A stretch of DNA of 11,033 nucleotides, taken from positions 1 through 11,033 of the forward strand of contig JBOHCT010000147.1 of the NCBI GenBank assembly GCA_050699055.1, given 5' to 3'. Source of the stretch: JBOHCT01 sp050699055 (lineage in GTDB: Bacteria > Actinomycetota > Actinomycetes > Streptosporangiales > JBOHCT01). Made by a program: the position numbers and the translations under genes. Shown piece after piece: positions 1 through 6,913 of this stretch. How positions within the stretch are numbered: position 1 is the first letter of the stretch; every line of letters begins with the position of its first letter. The notes beneath the pieces are model-generated. The model saw only the letters and a list, made by a program, of their open reading frames with translations. It did no database searches and was not told the origin of the DNA.

Positions 1-22
1 TCAGTGTTGGCTGGTCGCGCCT

Positions 23-1249
23 CTAGGCGAGGCGCTCCAGGACCATGGCCATGCCCTGACCGCCGCCCACACACATGGTTTCCAGACCGAGGGTCTTGTC
101 GTGGAAGGCCAGGCTGTTCAGCAGCGTGGTCGAGATGCGCGCGCCGGTCATGCCGAACGGGTGGCCCACGGCGATCGCGCCGCCGTTGATGTTCAGCTTC
201 TCCCCGAACGGGTCGATGTCCAGGTCGCGGGCTGACGGGATCACCTGCGCGGCGAACGCCTCGTTGATCTCCACCAGGTCGATGTCCTCGATCGTCATCC
301 CGGCGCGGGCGAGCGCCTGCCGGGACGCGCCGACCGGGCCCAGGCCCATGATCTCCGGCGACAGCGCGGTCACGCCGGTGGCCGCGATGCGGGCCAGCGG
401 CTGGATGCCGAGCTCGCTGGCCTTGCGGTCGCTCATCACCACCACCGCGGCGGCGCCGTCGTTCAGCGGGCAGCAGTTCCCCGCCGTCACCGTCCCGTCG
501 GGGCGGAACACCGGCTTCAGCTCGGCGACCTTCTCCAGGGTCGTCCCGGGACGCGGCCCGTCGTCGGTACTCGCGACATTCCCGTCGGGGACCGTCACCG
601 GCGTGATCTCCCGCGCGAAGAAGCCGGACGCGATCGCCTTCTCCGCGAGGTTCTGCGACCGCACCCCGAACTCGTCCTGCGTCTCACGGGTGATGCCGCG
701 CAGCTGCGCGACGTTCTCCGCCGTATGCCCCATCGCGATATAGATGTCCGGCAGCGCCTCGTCCTCTCGGGGGTCACGCCAGCCATCCGACCCCGCCGCC
801 GCACGCTCCGCGGTCCGCGCCTCCGCGCCGGCGAACGCGGGGTTGTGGGTGTCGGGCCAGCCGTCGCTGCTGCCTTTCTCGTACCGGCTGACCATCTCCA
901 CCCCGGCCGAGACGAACACGTCCCCTTCTCCGGCCTTGATCGCGTGGTAGGCCATCCGGGTAGTCTGCAGCGACGACGAGCAGTACCGCGTGATCGTCGT
1001 ACCCGGCAGATGGTCGTACCCGAGCAGGGTCGCGACGACCCGCGCCATGTTGAACCCCTGCTCGCCGCCCGGCAGACCGCAGCCCAGCATCAGGTCGTCG
1101 ATGTCGTGCGGATCCAGCTGCGGCACCTTGTCCAGTACCGCGCGCACGATCGTCGCCGTCAGGTCGTCCGGACGCACATCCTTCAGCGAGCCCTTGCGCG
1201 CACGCCCGATCGGCGAACGTGCCGTGCCCACGATCACTGCCTCAGCCAT
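23..1249 (-). CDS. Acetyl-CoA C-acyltransferase (thiolase), FadA family
   Basis: A 408-aa thiolase catalysing the thiolytic or Claisen interconversion of 3-ketoacyl-CoA and acyl-CoA + acetyl-CoA, a cytoplasmic enzyme of fatty-acid or acyl-CoA metabolism. The N-terminus EAVIVGTARSPIGRARKGSL is typical of the family. The nucleophilic cysteine is Cys90 (RYCSSSLQT). The C-terminal signatures are NGGAIAVGHPFGMTGAR with His363 and the second catalytic Cys393 in CVGGGQGMAM. Length matches the usual 390-410 aa. The ATG at 1249 is chosen over an in-frame start at 1375 because GGAGGAG lies 8 nt upstream and homology begins there. It lies downstream of the SGNH esterase on the same strand, but a 193-bp gap with a hairpin repeat suggests its own promoter. 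The order resembles M. tuberculosis fadA3-Rv1075c from memory. Chain-length specificity cannot be read from the sequence. Confidence 0.93.
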   Translation of the reverse strand: MAEAVIVGTARSPIGRARKGSLKDVRPDDLTATIVRAVLDKVPQLDPHDIDDLMLGCGLPGGEQGFNMARVVATLLGYDHLPGTTITRYCSSSLQTTRMAYHAIKAGEGDVFVSAGVEMVSRYEKGSSDGWPDTHNPAFAGAEARTAERAAAGSDGWRDPREDEALPDIYIAMGHTAENVAQLRGITRETQDEFGVRSQNLAEKAIASGFFAREITPVTVPDGNVASTDDGPRPGTTLEKVAELKPVFRPDGTVTAGNCCPLNDGAAAVVVMSDRKASELGIQPLARIAATGVTALSPEIMGLGPVGASRQALARAGMTIEDIDLVEINEAFAAQVIPSARDLDIDPFGEKLNINGGAIAVGHPFGMTGARISTTLLNSLAFHDKTLGLETMCVGGGQGMAMVLERLA

Positions 1250-1284
1250 GTCAACATCTCCTCCGGGAGTCCGCTTCTCCCGAA

Positions 1285-1299
1285 CGGTAACGCGTACCG
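1285..1299. promoter_or_regulatory. Operator-like hyphenated palindrome upstream of the thiolase
   Basis: CGGTA-ACGCG-TACCG is a perfect 5-bp inverted repeat with a 5-bp spacer, 36 bp upstream of the thiolase ATG. On the minus strand it overlaps TACCGT, a possible -10 box. Position and symmetry would suit a repressor site, but short palindromes arise readily in such DNA and there is no regulator gene nearby. Tentative. Confidence 0.25.
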
Positions 1300-1340
1300 A
1301 CGCCGGGGACGAGAGGGTGTGCTGAGACGCGGTGCGGCCA

Positions 1341-1403
1341 AGATCCGCGTTTGTGGTGGCGAAGCGGAGAAACATTGCCTCGGCGGACCACCAGAACGGA
1401 TCT
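1341..1403. repeat. Palindromic repeat A (63 bp, family GATCCG..GGTCCG)
   Basis: An imperfect inverted repeat. The left end begins AGATCCGCGTTTGTGGTGG and the right end is CCACCAGAACGGATCT. It lies 39 bp past the stop codon of the SGNH esterase and before the thiolase. The minus-strand first 20 bases (1403 to 1384) match the first 20 bases of repeat B at 17 of 20 positions. The centre shares the words GCGGAG and AAACA, in the same order, with the reverse complement of repeat C. It may act as a transcription terminator for the esterase; there is no U-tract. Confidence 0.6.
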
Positions 1404-1442
1404 CGAGGGACGCGAGGGCTCCGAGCGCCGGAAGCCTCCGCG

Positions 1443-2441
1443 TCAGCGGCGCGAGTGTCTGCGCCCGAGTTCTGGTAGCTGGTGCTGGCGCCGGTGTCGC
1501 AGGAGTGCCCACCGGCCCCGCGGCCCCCGTTCCCGCCCGGCGATCTCGGTCCCCGCGACCTCGGTCCCCGGCGCCTCGGCGGCCTCGGCCGCGGCGAGGT
1601 ACACGGGTAGCACTCCCTCGCCTCGTCTCGCGTCGGGCAGCGCCTCCGTCTCCGGCCAGAAACCCAGCGCGGCGGCGAGCGAGGGCAGCGACGCGGCCGC
1701 GGCGGTGGCGTATCCGCGGGCCGAGGGGTGGAAGCGGTCGGGACCGAACATCTCGGCCGGGGCCTTCTCGAGGTCGCGCCTCAGCAGATCGCTCAGGGAG
1801 ACCGTACGCCCCCCCGCCTCGACGACGGCGATCGTCTGGGCCGCCGCCAGCTGGCGGCTGGACCGCTGGGCCAGCCAGCGCAGCGGCTGCGCGATCGGCC
1901 TGACCGTGCCGAGGTCGGGACAGGTCCCGACCACGACTTTGCAGCCGACCGCCCGCAGGCGGCGCACCGCCCGCTCGAGGTGGCGGATGGACATCGACTG
2001 GTTGAGGCGGTGCGTGACGTCGTTGGCCCCCACCATGATCATGGCGACGTCCGGCCGGGCGGCGAGCGCCCTCGGCACCTGCCACTCCAGGTCGGGGGAG
2101 CGGGCCCCGACCTTGGCGACGGTGGTGAGACGGACGGGACGCTCCGCGATCGCGGACAGGCCGGCGGCGAGCAGGGCGGCCGGGGTTTCGCCCGGGTCGC
2201 GCACGCCGAGGCCGGCCGCGGCGGAGTCGCCCAGCATGACGAACGAGACCGGCTCGCCCACCCGCGGGCCGTAGATCCCGTCGGCGGCGGGGGGCGCGCC
2301 GTCAGGCACGCCGACCACCTTGCGCGCCAGCTTGGCCTCGGCGACGAGCACTCCGAACGTCGCCATGCCCAGCAGGCCGACACCGCCGCCGCCGTACGCC
2401 GCCGTCGCGGCGATCTTGCGGGCCCTGCGAGCTCGGCTCAC
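1443..2441 (-). CDS. SGNH/GDSL-family esterase, membrane-anchored (Rv1075c-like)
   Basis: A 332-aa SGNH hydrolase, a serine esterase or lipase fold. Block I is FVMLGDSAAAGLG with nucleophile Ser73. Block II Gly is in VAKVGARS near 112. Block III is GAND at 138-141. Block V is DRFHPSARGYA with Asp235 and His238, giving a Ser-Asp-His triad. Residues about 11-33 form one hydrophobic segment after a basic SRARRARK start, suggesting export or an N-terminal anchor with the catalytic domain outside. The GTG at 2441 is chosen because GAGGGGGG precedes it and the hydrophobic segment follows; earlier in-frame starts would run through cbs. The last 60 or so residues are low-complexity and Arg-rich and not part of the fold. 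It is divergent from cbs. I recall M. tuberculosis Rv1075c in the same position as an SGNH esterase. The substrate is unknown. Confidence 0.88.
   Translation of the reverse strand: MSRARRARKIAATAAYGGGGVGLLGMATFGVLVAEAKLARKVVGVPDGAPPAADGIYGPRVGEPVSFVMLGDSAAAGLGVRDPGETPAALLAAGLSAIAERPVRLTTVAKVGARSPDLEWQVPRALAARPDVAMIMVGANDVTHRLNQSMSIRHLERAVRRLRAVGCKVVVGTCPDLGTVRPIAQPLRWLAQRSSRQLAAAQTIAVVEAGGRTVSLSDLLRRDLEKAPAEMFGPDRFHPSARGYATAAAASLPSLAAALGFWPETEALPDARRGEGVLPVYLAAAEAAEAPGTEVAGTEIAGRERGPRGRWALLRHRRQHQLPELGRRHSRR
1541..1570. repeat. Two tandem 15-bp units in the SGNH esterase tail
   Basis: CGATCTCGGTCCCCG and CGACCTCGGTCCCCG are adjacent and differ at one base. On the minus strand they encode a repeated five-residue unit (GTEVA, GTEIA) in the low-complexity C-terminal tail of the esterase. 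The repeat is in frame and probably arose by slippage. Confidence 0.7.
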
Positions 2442-2499
2442 CGTGCCCCCCTCAGTTACCGTCGAGGCAGCCAATCTAGTCGAGCGCAGGCAGGTATCC
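2442..2499. promoter_or_regulatory. Divergent promoter region, SGNH esterase / cbs
   Basis: These 58 bp separate two divergent start codons and must hold both promoters unless these lie within the genes. On the minus strand TAGATT (2478 to 2473) fits a TAnnnT -10 box and would give a leader of about 25 nt for the esterase. On the plus strand TACCGT (2457-2462) could serve cbs. No convincing -35 is seen for either. The cbs GTG has only a weak Shine-Dalgarno (AGGCAGG). Confidence 0.35.
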
Positions 2500-3879
2500 G
2501 TGGACGTCCACGACTCGCTCATCGACCTCGTCGGTGATACCCCGCTGGTGCGCCTGCACCACGTCGCCGTGGACGTGGCGGCCGACGTCCTCGGCAAGGT
2601 CGAGTACTTCAACCCCGGCGGGTCGGTGAAGGACCGGATCGCCCTGCGGATGGTCGAGGCCGCCGAGCGCACCGGCCGGCTGCCGGCCGGCGGCACGATC
2701 GTCGAGCCGACCTCGGGCAACACCGGCGTCGGACTGGCGATCGTCGCGGCGGACAGGGGGTACCGGTGCGTGTTCGTCTGTCCCGACAAGGTGGGCGCGG
2801 ACAAGATCAACGTGCTGCGCGCGTACGGCGCTGAGGTCGTGGCCTGTCCAACCGCCGTTCCGCCCGAGCATCCCGAGTCCTACTATTCGGTGTCCGACCG
2901 GATGTCACGCGAGATCGCGGGTGCGTGGAAGCCCGACCAGTACGCCAACCAGGCCAACCCCCAGTCGCACTACGAGACGACAGGCCCGGAGATCTGGTCA
3001 CAGACCGACGGCAGGGTCACGCATTTCGTCGCGGGGATCGGTACCGGCGGCACGATCAGCGGCGCCGGCCGGTACCTCAAGGAGGCCTCCGACGGGCGGG
3101 TCCAGGTCATCGGCGCCGACCCGATCGGCTCGGTCTACTCGGGCGGCAGCGGCCGGCCGTACCTCGTCGAGGGGGTGGGCGAGGACTTCTGGCCGGTGAC
3201 CTACGACCAGGAGATCTGCGACCGGGTGGTCGGCGTCGACGACAAGGACTCGTTCGTCATGACCCGTCGCCTCGCCCGAGAGGAGGCGCTGCTCGTCGGC
3301 GGATCGGCGGGGATGGCGGTCGCCGGCGCGCTCACTGTCGCCGGCGAGCTCGAGGGTCAGGGAAAGGATGCCGTCGTCGTAGTGCTGCTGCCCGACTCCG
3401 GGCGCGGGTACCTCGGCAAGGTCTTCAACGACGACTGGATGACCGACTACGGCTTCCTGCGCGAGGAGACGTCCGAGCCGGTGGTCAGCGACGTCCTCGG
3501 CCGCAAGGGCAAAGGGATCCCTGAGTTCGTGCACATCCACCCCGATGAGCCGGTCGGGTCGGCGATCTCGCTGCTGCGAGAGTACGGCGTGTCCCAGATG
3601 CCCGTGGTCAAGCAGGATCCCCCGCTGATGCTCGCCGAGGTCGTGGGATCGGTGGTGGAGCGCGAGCTGCTCGCCGCCCTCTTCGCCGGCCACGCGCGCC
3701 TCGATGACACTGTCGAGTCGCACATGTCCGGGCCCTTGCCCGTCGTCGGCTCCGGCGAGCCGCTGAGCCAGGCGATGGACGCCCTGGAGGGGGCCGATGC
3801 GGTGGTAGCCCTGGTCGAGGGCAAGCCGGCCGGCATCATCACCCGGCAGGACCTGCTCTGGTTCCTCGCCGGCCGCTGA
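2500..3879 (+). CDS. cbs: Cystathionine beta-synthase (PLP enzyme with C-terminal CBS domains)
   Basis: A 459-aa pyridoxal-phosphate enzyme that condenses homocysteine and serine to cystathionine, the first step of reverse transsulfuration. The PLP lysine is Lys44 in GGSVKDR. The substrate loop TSGNTG is at 71-76 and the phosphate-binding loop GTGGT at 181-185. VEGVGEDFWP and LVGGSAGMAV are family-typical. Residues about 325-459 form a pair of CBS domains (EYGVSQMPVV, GKPAGIITRQDLL). The close match to M. tuberculosis CBS through SYYSVSDR and AWKPDQYAN, recalled from memory, favours CBS over cysteine synthase, which lacks CBS domains. The GTG at 2500 is chosen because homology (SLIDLVGDTPLVRL) begins just after it; the in-frame ATG at 2320 would overlap the divergent esterase. 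It is one gene away from the gamma-type enzyme that takes its product. Confidence 0.95.
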   Translation: MDVHDSLIDLVGDTPLVRLHHVAVDVAADVLGKVEYFNPGGSVKDRIALRMVEAAERTGRLPAGGTIVEPTSGNTGVGLAIVAADRGYRCVFVCPDKVGADKINVLRAYGAEVVACPTAVPPEHPESYYSVSDRMSREIAGAWKPDQYANQANPQSHYETTGPEIWSQTDGRVTHFVAGIGTGGTISGAGRYLKEASDGRVQVIGADPIGSVYSGGSGRPYLVEGVGEDFWPVTYDQEICDRVVGVDDKDSFVMTRRLAREEALLVGGSAGMAVAGALTVAGELEGQGKDAVVVVLLPDSGRGYLGKVFNDDWMTDYGFLREETSEPVVSDVLGRKGKGIPEFVHIHPDEPVGSAISLLREYGVSQMPVVKQDPPLMLAEVVGSVVERELLAALFAGHARLDDTVESHMSGPLPVVGSGEPLSQAMDALEGADAVVALVEGKPAGIITRQDLLWFLAGR

Positions 3880-3906
3880 CCTCCCGCCGCCCCACCCCTC
3901 CTCTTT

Positions 3907-3970
3907 CGCCGATCTTGAGGTTACCGGTGGGTTACTCGACAGTAAGTGCCCGGTAACATCAAGATCGGCG
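3907..3970. repeat. Palindromic repeat E1 (64 bp) between convergent genes
   Basis: A near-perfect hairpin with 29-nt arms (3907-3935 and 3942-3970), pairing at 24 of 29 positions around a 6-nt loop. The outermost 20 nt match 19 of 20. Four unpaired positions form an internal bubble, inside which is TTAC/GTAA. The element starts 27 bp after the cbs stop, and its right arm supplies the stop codon and last three sense codons of the convergent oxidoreductase. It aligns without gaps to the reverse complement of E2 at 50 of 64 positions. Likely a bidirectional terminator without a U-tract, or a dispersed repeat. Confidence 0.8.
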
Positions 3971-5542
3971 GAGGGAGCGGGGCGCCAGGATCGCCATCGC
4001 CGCGGCCCGCCCGGGGACGCCCGACACCGCCCCGCCCCGACGCGCGCCGGCGCCGCAGACGGACACATTCGGGTACGACGTCTCCACACCCCAGGTATCC
4101 ACCTCGTCCTCGTGCTCGGCGAACGGCCAGGCGAGCGGGCGGTGGAAGATGTTGCCGCCCGGCATGGCGAGTTCCTCCTCCAGGTCGACGGGGGTCTTCG
4201 CCTCGACGCACGGGTCCCCGTCGGACGCGTGGTAGAGGCAGTCCTCGACGGGTTCGGCGAGGACGCCCTCGACCGAGCGCAGCGTCGCGTCCAGCGCCTG
4301 CCGGCGTACGCGGTCGTTCGCCGAGCCGAACAATGCGTACGGCATGTGCAGGCCGAAGAGCGTGAGCGTGTGCGCGCCCACCTCCCGCGGGGCGGGACCG
4401 AGGATCGAGGGGTCGGTGAGCGAGTGGCAGTACACCTCGCAGGGCGGCACCTCTGGTACCTGTCCTCGCGCCGCCTGTTGATAGGCAGCTTCGAGCTGGC
4501 CGTACGTCTCGTTGATGTGGAAGGTGCCGGCGAACGCGTCCTCGGGCCGCACCCGCGGGTCCCGCAGCCGGGGCAGGCGGCGCAGCAGCATGTTGACCTT
4601 GAGCTGGGCGCCGGCCACGGGGGGCGGAGCGTCCTCGCCGAGGAGGCGGGCCAGTACCCGCGGCGCGCACCCGGCCAGCACGTACGCCGCCCCGACGGTG
4701 TCTTCCCGGTCGCCACGGCGGTACCGGACCTCGGCCGCGGTCCCGTCGGTGGCGACACCGACGGCCTCCGCACCGGTGAGGATCTCCGCGCCCAGCGCGC
4801 GGGCGCGCGTGGCCAGCGCGTCGGACAACGCTCCCATGCCGCCGACGGGGACGTCCCAGTCGCCGGTCCCGCCGCCGATGACGTGGTACAGGAAGCAGCG
4901 GTTCTGCCGCAGTGACGGATCGTGGCTGGATGCGAACGTCCCGATCAGACCGTCGGTGAGGACGACCCCGCGCACGAGGTCGTCGTCGAGCCTCGACTCG
5001 AGGAGCTGGCCGAGCGGCCGCTCGAACACAGCCTCCCAGGCCGCGTCGTCGCCGACGAGCCGGCGCATCTCTTCGCGGGTGTGAAGCGGCTCAGTGAGCG
5101 TGGGGAACACCGCTCGCGCTATCCGCCCGGTCATCGCGTGCAGCGCGGTCCAGGCGTCGTAGGCCGCCGGGTCGCCGGTGACCTCCCGCATGCTCGCCGC
5201 GGCCGCCTCGCCGTCGGGGCCGAGCAGCAACCCGGTCGGCCGGCCGTCCGTGCACGGCGTGTACGACGCGACGCGGCGGCGGAGGAGACGGATGTCCAGC
5301 CCAAGCTCCTTGACGATCAGCGGCGGCAGCAAGCCGACCAGGTAGGCGTACTCGGACAGCCGGGCGTCGACGCCCGCGAACGTCCGTGCGGACGTCGCGG
5401 CGCCCCCTGTCGTGGGGCGGCGTTCGAGCACCGCGACCGACAGGCCGGCGGACGCGAGGTACGCCGCCGCGACGAGGCCGTTGTGGCCGCCGCCGACCAC
5501 CACCGCGTCGTACCGGGTGCGGGACAGCTGAGCGTGAGGCAC
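3959..5542 (-). CDS. FAD-dependent oxidoreductase, phytoene desaturase-like (COG1233 type)
   Basis: A 527-aa flavoprotein. The N-terminal dinucleotide-binding motif is VVVGGGHNGLVAAAYL (Gly17, Gly19, Gly22), with an acidic Glu40 ending beta-2 (VAVLERR) to bind the FAD ribose. The C-terminal FAD motif is SVCGAGARRGGAVSGVPGRA. This architecture is that of the CrtI / PYROXD2-like family. No carotenoid genes adjoin it, so the substrate is unknown and a CrtI name is not justified. The GTG at 5542 is preferred because GAGG lies 8 nt upstream; an ATG at 5560 would add six residues and would directly abut the metB ATG (CATATG). The last codons and the TGA lie within repeat E1. The gene sits between cbs and metB, where I do not recall one in M. 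tuberculosis, so it may be an insertion into that cluster. Confidence 0.88.
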   Translation of the reverse strand: MPHAQLSRTRYDAVVVGGGHNGLVAAAYLASAGLSVAVLERRPTTGGAATSARTFAGVDARLSEYAYLVGLLPPLIVKELGLDIRLLRRRVASYTPCTDGRPTGLLLGPDGEAAAASMREVTGDPAAYDAWTALHAMTGRIARAVFPTLTEPLHTREEMRRLVGDDAAWEAVFERPLGQLLESRLDDDLVRGVVLTDGLIGTFASSHDPSLRQNRCFLYHVIGGGTGDWDVPVGGMGALSDALATRARALGAEILTGAEAVGVATDGTAAEVRYRRGDREDTVGAAYVLAGCAPRVLARLLGEDAPPPVAGAQLKVNMLLRRLPRLRDPRVRPEDAFAGTFHINETYGQLEAAYQQAARGQVPEVPPCEVYCHSLTDPSILGPAPREVGAHTLTLFGLHMPYALFGSANDRVRRQALDATLRSVEGVLAEPVEDCLYHASDGDPCVEAKTPVDLEEELAMPGGNIFHRPLAWPFAEHEDEVDTWGVETSYPNVSVCGAGARRGGAVSGVPGRAAAMAILAPRSLRRS

Positions 5543-5547
5543 GGTAC

Positions 5548-5553
5548 TAGCCT
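5548..5553 (+). promoter_or_regulatory. Probable -10 box for a leaderless metB transcript
   Basis: TAGCCT fits the TAnnnT actinobacterial -10 pattern and ends 7 nt before the A of the metB ATG, the spacing expected if transcription starts at the ATG. No Shine-Dalgarno precedes that ATG, which favours leaderless translation. No clear -35 is seen. Confidence 0.4.
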
Positions 5554-5560
5554 CGGCCAT

Positions 5561-6721
5561 ATGCCAGAGTCGCCGACCGGGGGCCCCGGTTTCGAGACCC
5601 TCGCCATTCACGCCGGCCAGGAGGCCGATCCCGCCACCGGCGCGGTCGTGCCGCCCGTATACCAGGTGTCGACGTACAAGCAGGACGGCGTCGGGGGGTG
5701 TCGGGGCGGATACGAGTACAGCCGTACCGGCAACCCGACCCGCGCTGCGCTCGAGGAGTGCGTGGCGGCACTGGAGGGCGGGACGCGGGGGCTGGCGTTC
5801 GCCTCGGGTATGGCGGCCGAGGACTGCCTGCTGCGCGCCGTCTGCGGCCCCGGCGACCATCTGGTGATCCCGAGCGACGCGTACGGCGGGACCTTCCGGC
5901 TGGTCTCGCAGGTCTTCGAACGCTGGGGGCTGGCCTGGTCGGCCGCCCCCGTAGCCGACGTCGGGGCGGTGCGCGCCGCGCTGCGCGACGAGACCCGCGT
6001 CGTCTGGGTCGAGACCCCGACGAACCCGCTGCTCGGCATCGCCGACATCGCCGCCCTCGCCGAGGTCGCCCATGAGGCGGACGCGCTGCTCGTGGTCGAC
6101 AACACGTTCGCCTCGCCGTACCTGCAGCGGCCGCTCGGGCTCGGCGCGGACGCCGTCGTGCACTCGACCACGAAATACATGGGCGGACACTCGGACGTCG
6201 TGGGAGGCGCTCTCGTCGTGCGCGACGAGGCGCTCGGCGAGCGTCTCGCCTTCCACCAGAACTCCATGGGCGCGGTGGCCGGGCCGTTCGACGCCTGGCT
6301 GGTGCTGCGGGGCGTGCGGACCCTCGCCGTAAGGATGGAACGGCACTGCGCGGGCGCCGCCCTGGTCGCGGCGTTCCTCGCGGAGCACCCGGAGGTCACC
6401 GAGGTGCTGTATCCCGGTCTGCCCGACCACCCGGGCCACGAGGTCGCCGCCCGGCAGATGCGCGGCTTCGGTGGCATGGTGTCGTTCCGGGTGCGCGGCG
6501 GGGAGGAGGCGGCGGTGGCCGCCTGCGACCGCGCCCGGCTCTTCACCCTCGGCGAGTCGCTCGGGGGTGTCGAGTCCCTGATCGAGCATCCGGGGCGGAT
6601 GACCCACGCCTCGGCTGCGGGCTCAGCGCTCGAGGTGCCGCCCGACCTCGTACGCCTGTCCGTGGGCATCGAGGCGGTCGACGACCTCGTGGCGGACCTC
6701 GGCCGGGCGCTGAAGGCCTGA
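5561..6721 (+). CDS. metB: Cystathionine gamma-synthase / gamma-lyase (Cys/Met metabolism PLP enzyme)
   Basis: A 386-aa PLP enzyme of the trans-sulfuration family. The PLP lysine is Lys205 in HSTTKYMGGHSD. Tyr53 and Arg55 (YEYSRTGNPTR) bind the cofactor phosphate from the neighbouring subunit. Asp180 (VVDNTFASP) pairs with the pyridine nitrogen. AESL/GESLGGVESLIEHP-type and LSVGIE motifs complete the family pattern. It closely resembles the M. tuberculosis Rv1079 (MetB) sequence as I recall it. Gamma-synthase (O-succinyl/acetyl-homoserine + cysteine) and gamma-lyase (cystathionine to cysteine) activities cannot be told apart from motifs. The nearby cbs makes a reverse-transsulfuration role plausible. 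The ATG at 5561 is the only start before the conserved ETLAIHAG and is probably leaderless. Repeat B follows 26 bp after the stop. Confidence 0.93.
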   Translation: MPESPTGGPGFETLAIHAGQEADPATGAVVPPVYQVSTYKQDGVGGCRGGYEYSRTGNPTRAALEECVAALEGGTRGLAFASGMAAEDCLLRAVCGPGDHLVIPSDAYGGTFRLVSQVFERWGLAWSAAPVADVGAVRAALRDETRVVWVETPTNPLLGIADIAALAEVAHEADALLVVDNTFASPYLQRPLGLGADAVVHSTTKYMGGHSDVVGGALVVRDEALGERLAFHQNSMGAVAGPFDAWLVLRGVRTLAVRMERHCAGAALVAAFLAEHPEVTEVLYPGLPDHPGHEVAARQMRGFGGMVSFRVRGGEEAAVAACDRARLFTLGESLGGVESLIEHPGRMTHASAAGSALEVPPDLVRLSVGIEAVDDLVADLGRALKA

Positions 6722-6747
6722 GGGCGCCTCCCCCACCTCCCGGCTCG

Positions 6748-6809
6748 AGATCCGCCCTTGTGGTCCGGAGGCTCAGTATCCGACGCGTTCGGACCGCCTG
6801 AGCGGATCA
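6748..6809. repeat. Palindromic repeat B (62 bp, same family as A and C)
   Basis: The left arm AGATCCGCCCTTGTGGTCCG and right arm CGGACCGCCTGAGCGGATCA are inverted copies; the inner 19 bases match at 15 positions. It starts 26 bp after the metB stop. The left arm matches repeat A (minus strand) at 17 of 20 positions, and the minus-strand right arm matches repeat C at 17 of 20. Probably the hairpin ending metB transcription; no T-tract follows. Confidence 0.65.
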
Positions 6810-6850
6810 TGGCCGCTGGGGGCCGGTCATGGTGGCTCGGCGACGCCGCA

Positions 6851-6912
6851 AGATCGTGCTGTGTGGCCCAGCGGCGTGTTTTCCTCCGCATTCGGACCGC
6901 ACAAGCGGATCA
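6851..6912. repeat. Palindromic repeat C (62 bp, same family as A and B)
   Basis: The same length as B and identical to it over the ten bases TTCGGACCGC near the right arm; overall 43 of 62 positions match B without gaps. The right arm (TTCGGACCGCACAAGCGGAT) is well conserved and the left arm has degenerated. It ends 1 bp before the stop codon of the minus-strand gene at 6914, so B and C each face one of the two convergent genes. Confidence 0.6.
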
Positions 6913-6913
6913 C

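Noticed and set aside
725..1903. Open plus-strand frame of 392 codons opposite the thiolase and esterase
   Set aside because: Antisense to two recognised genes, with Arg/Pro-rich composition and no domain pattern.
2320..2499. Upstream ATG for cbs at 2320
   Set aside because: It would run antisense through the start of the SGNH gene and adds a Pro/Ala-rich stretch absent from CBS proteins.
3907..3970. TTACTCGACAGTAA and the flanking TTACCGG/CCGGTAA in E1 as a TetR-type operator
   Set aside because: The half-sites resemble such operators, but E1 lies between the 3' ends of two convergent genes with no promoter, and E2 does not keep the TTACT/AGTAA symmetry.
2998..4773. Long open frame on the minus strand across cbs and the flavoenzyme
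   Set aside because: It is a shadow frame from high GC: it overlaps two strongly supported genes and its translation is Arg/Pro-rich without any family motif.
5561..6607. N-terminal extension of the flavoenzyme frame antisense through metB
   Set aside because: FAD-domain homology begins near 5510. The added sequence is the antisense of metB and lacks family features.
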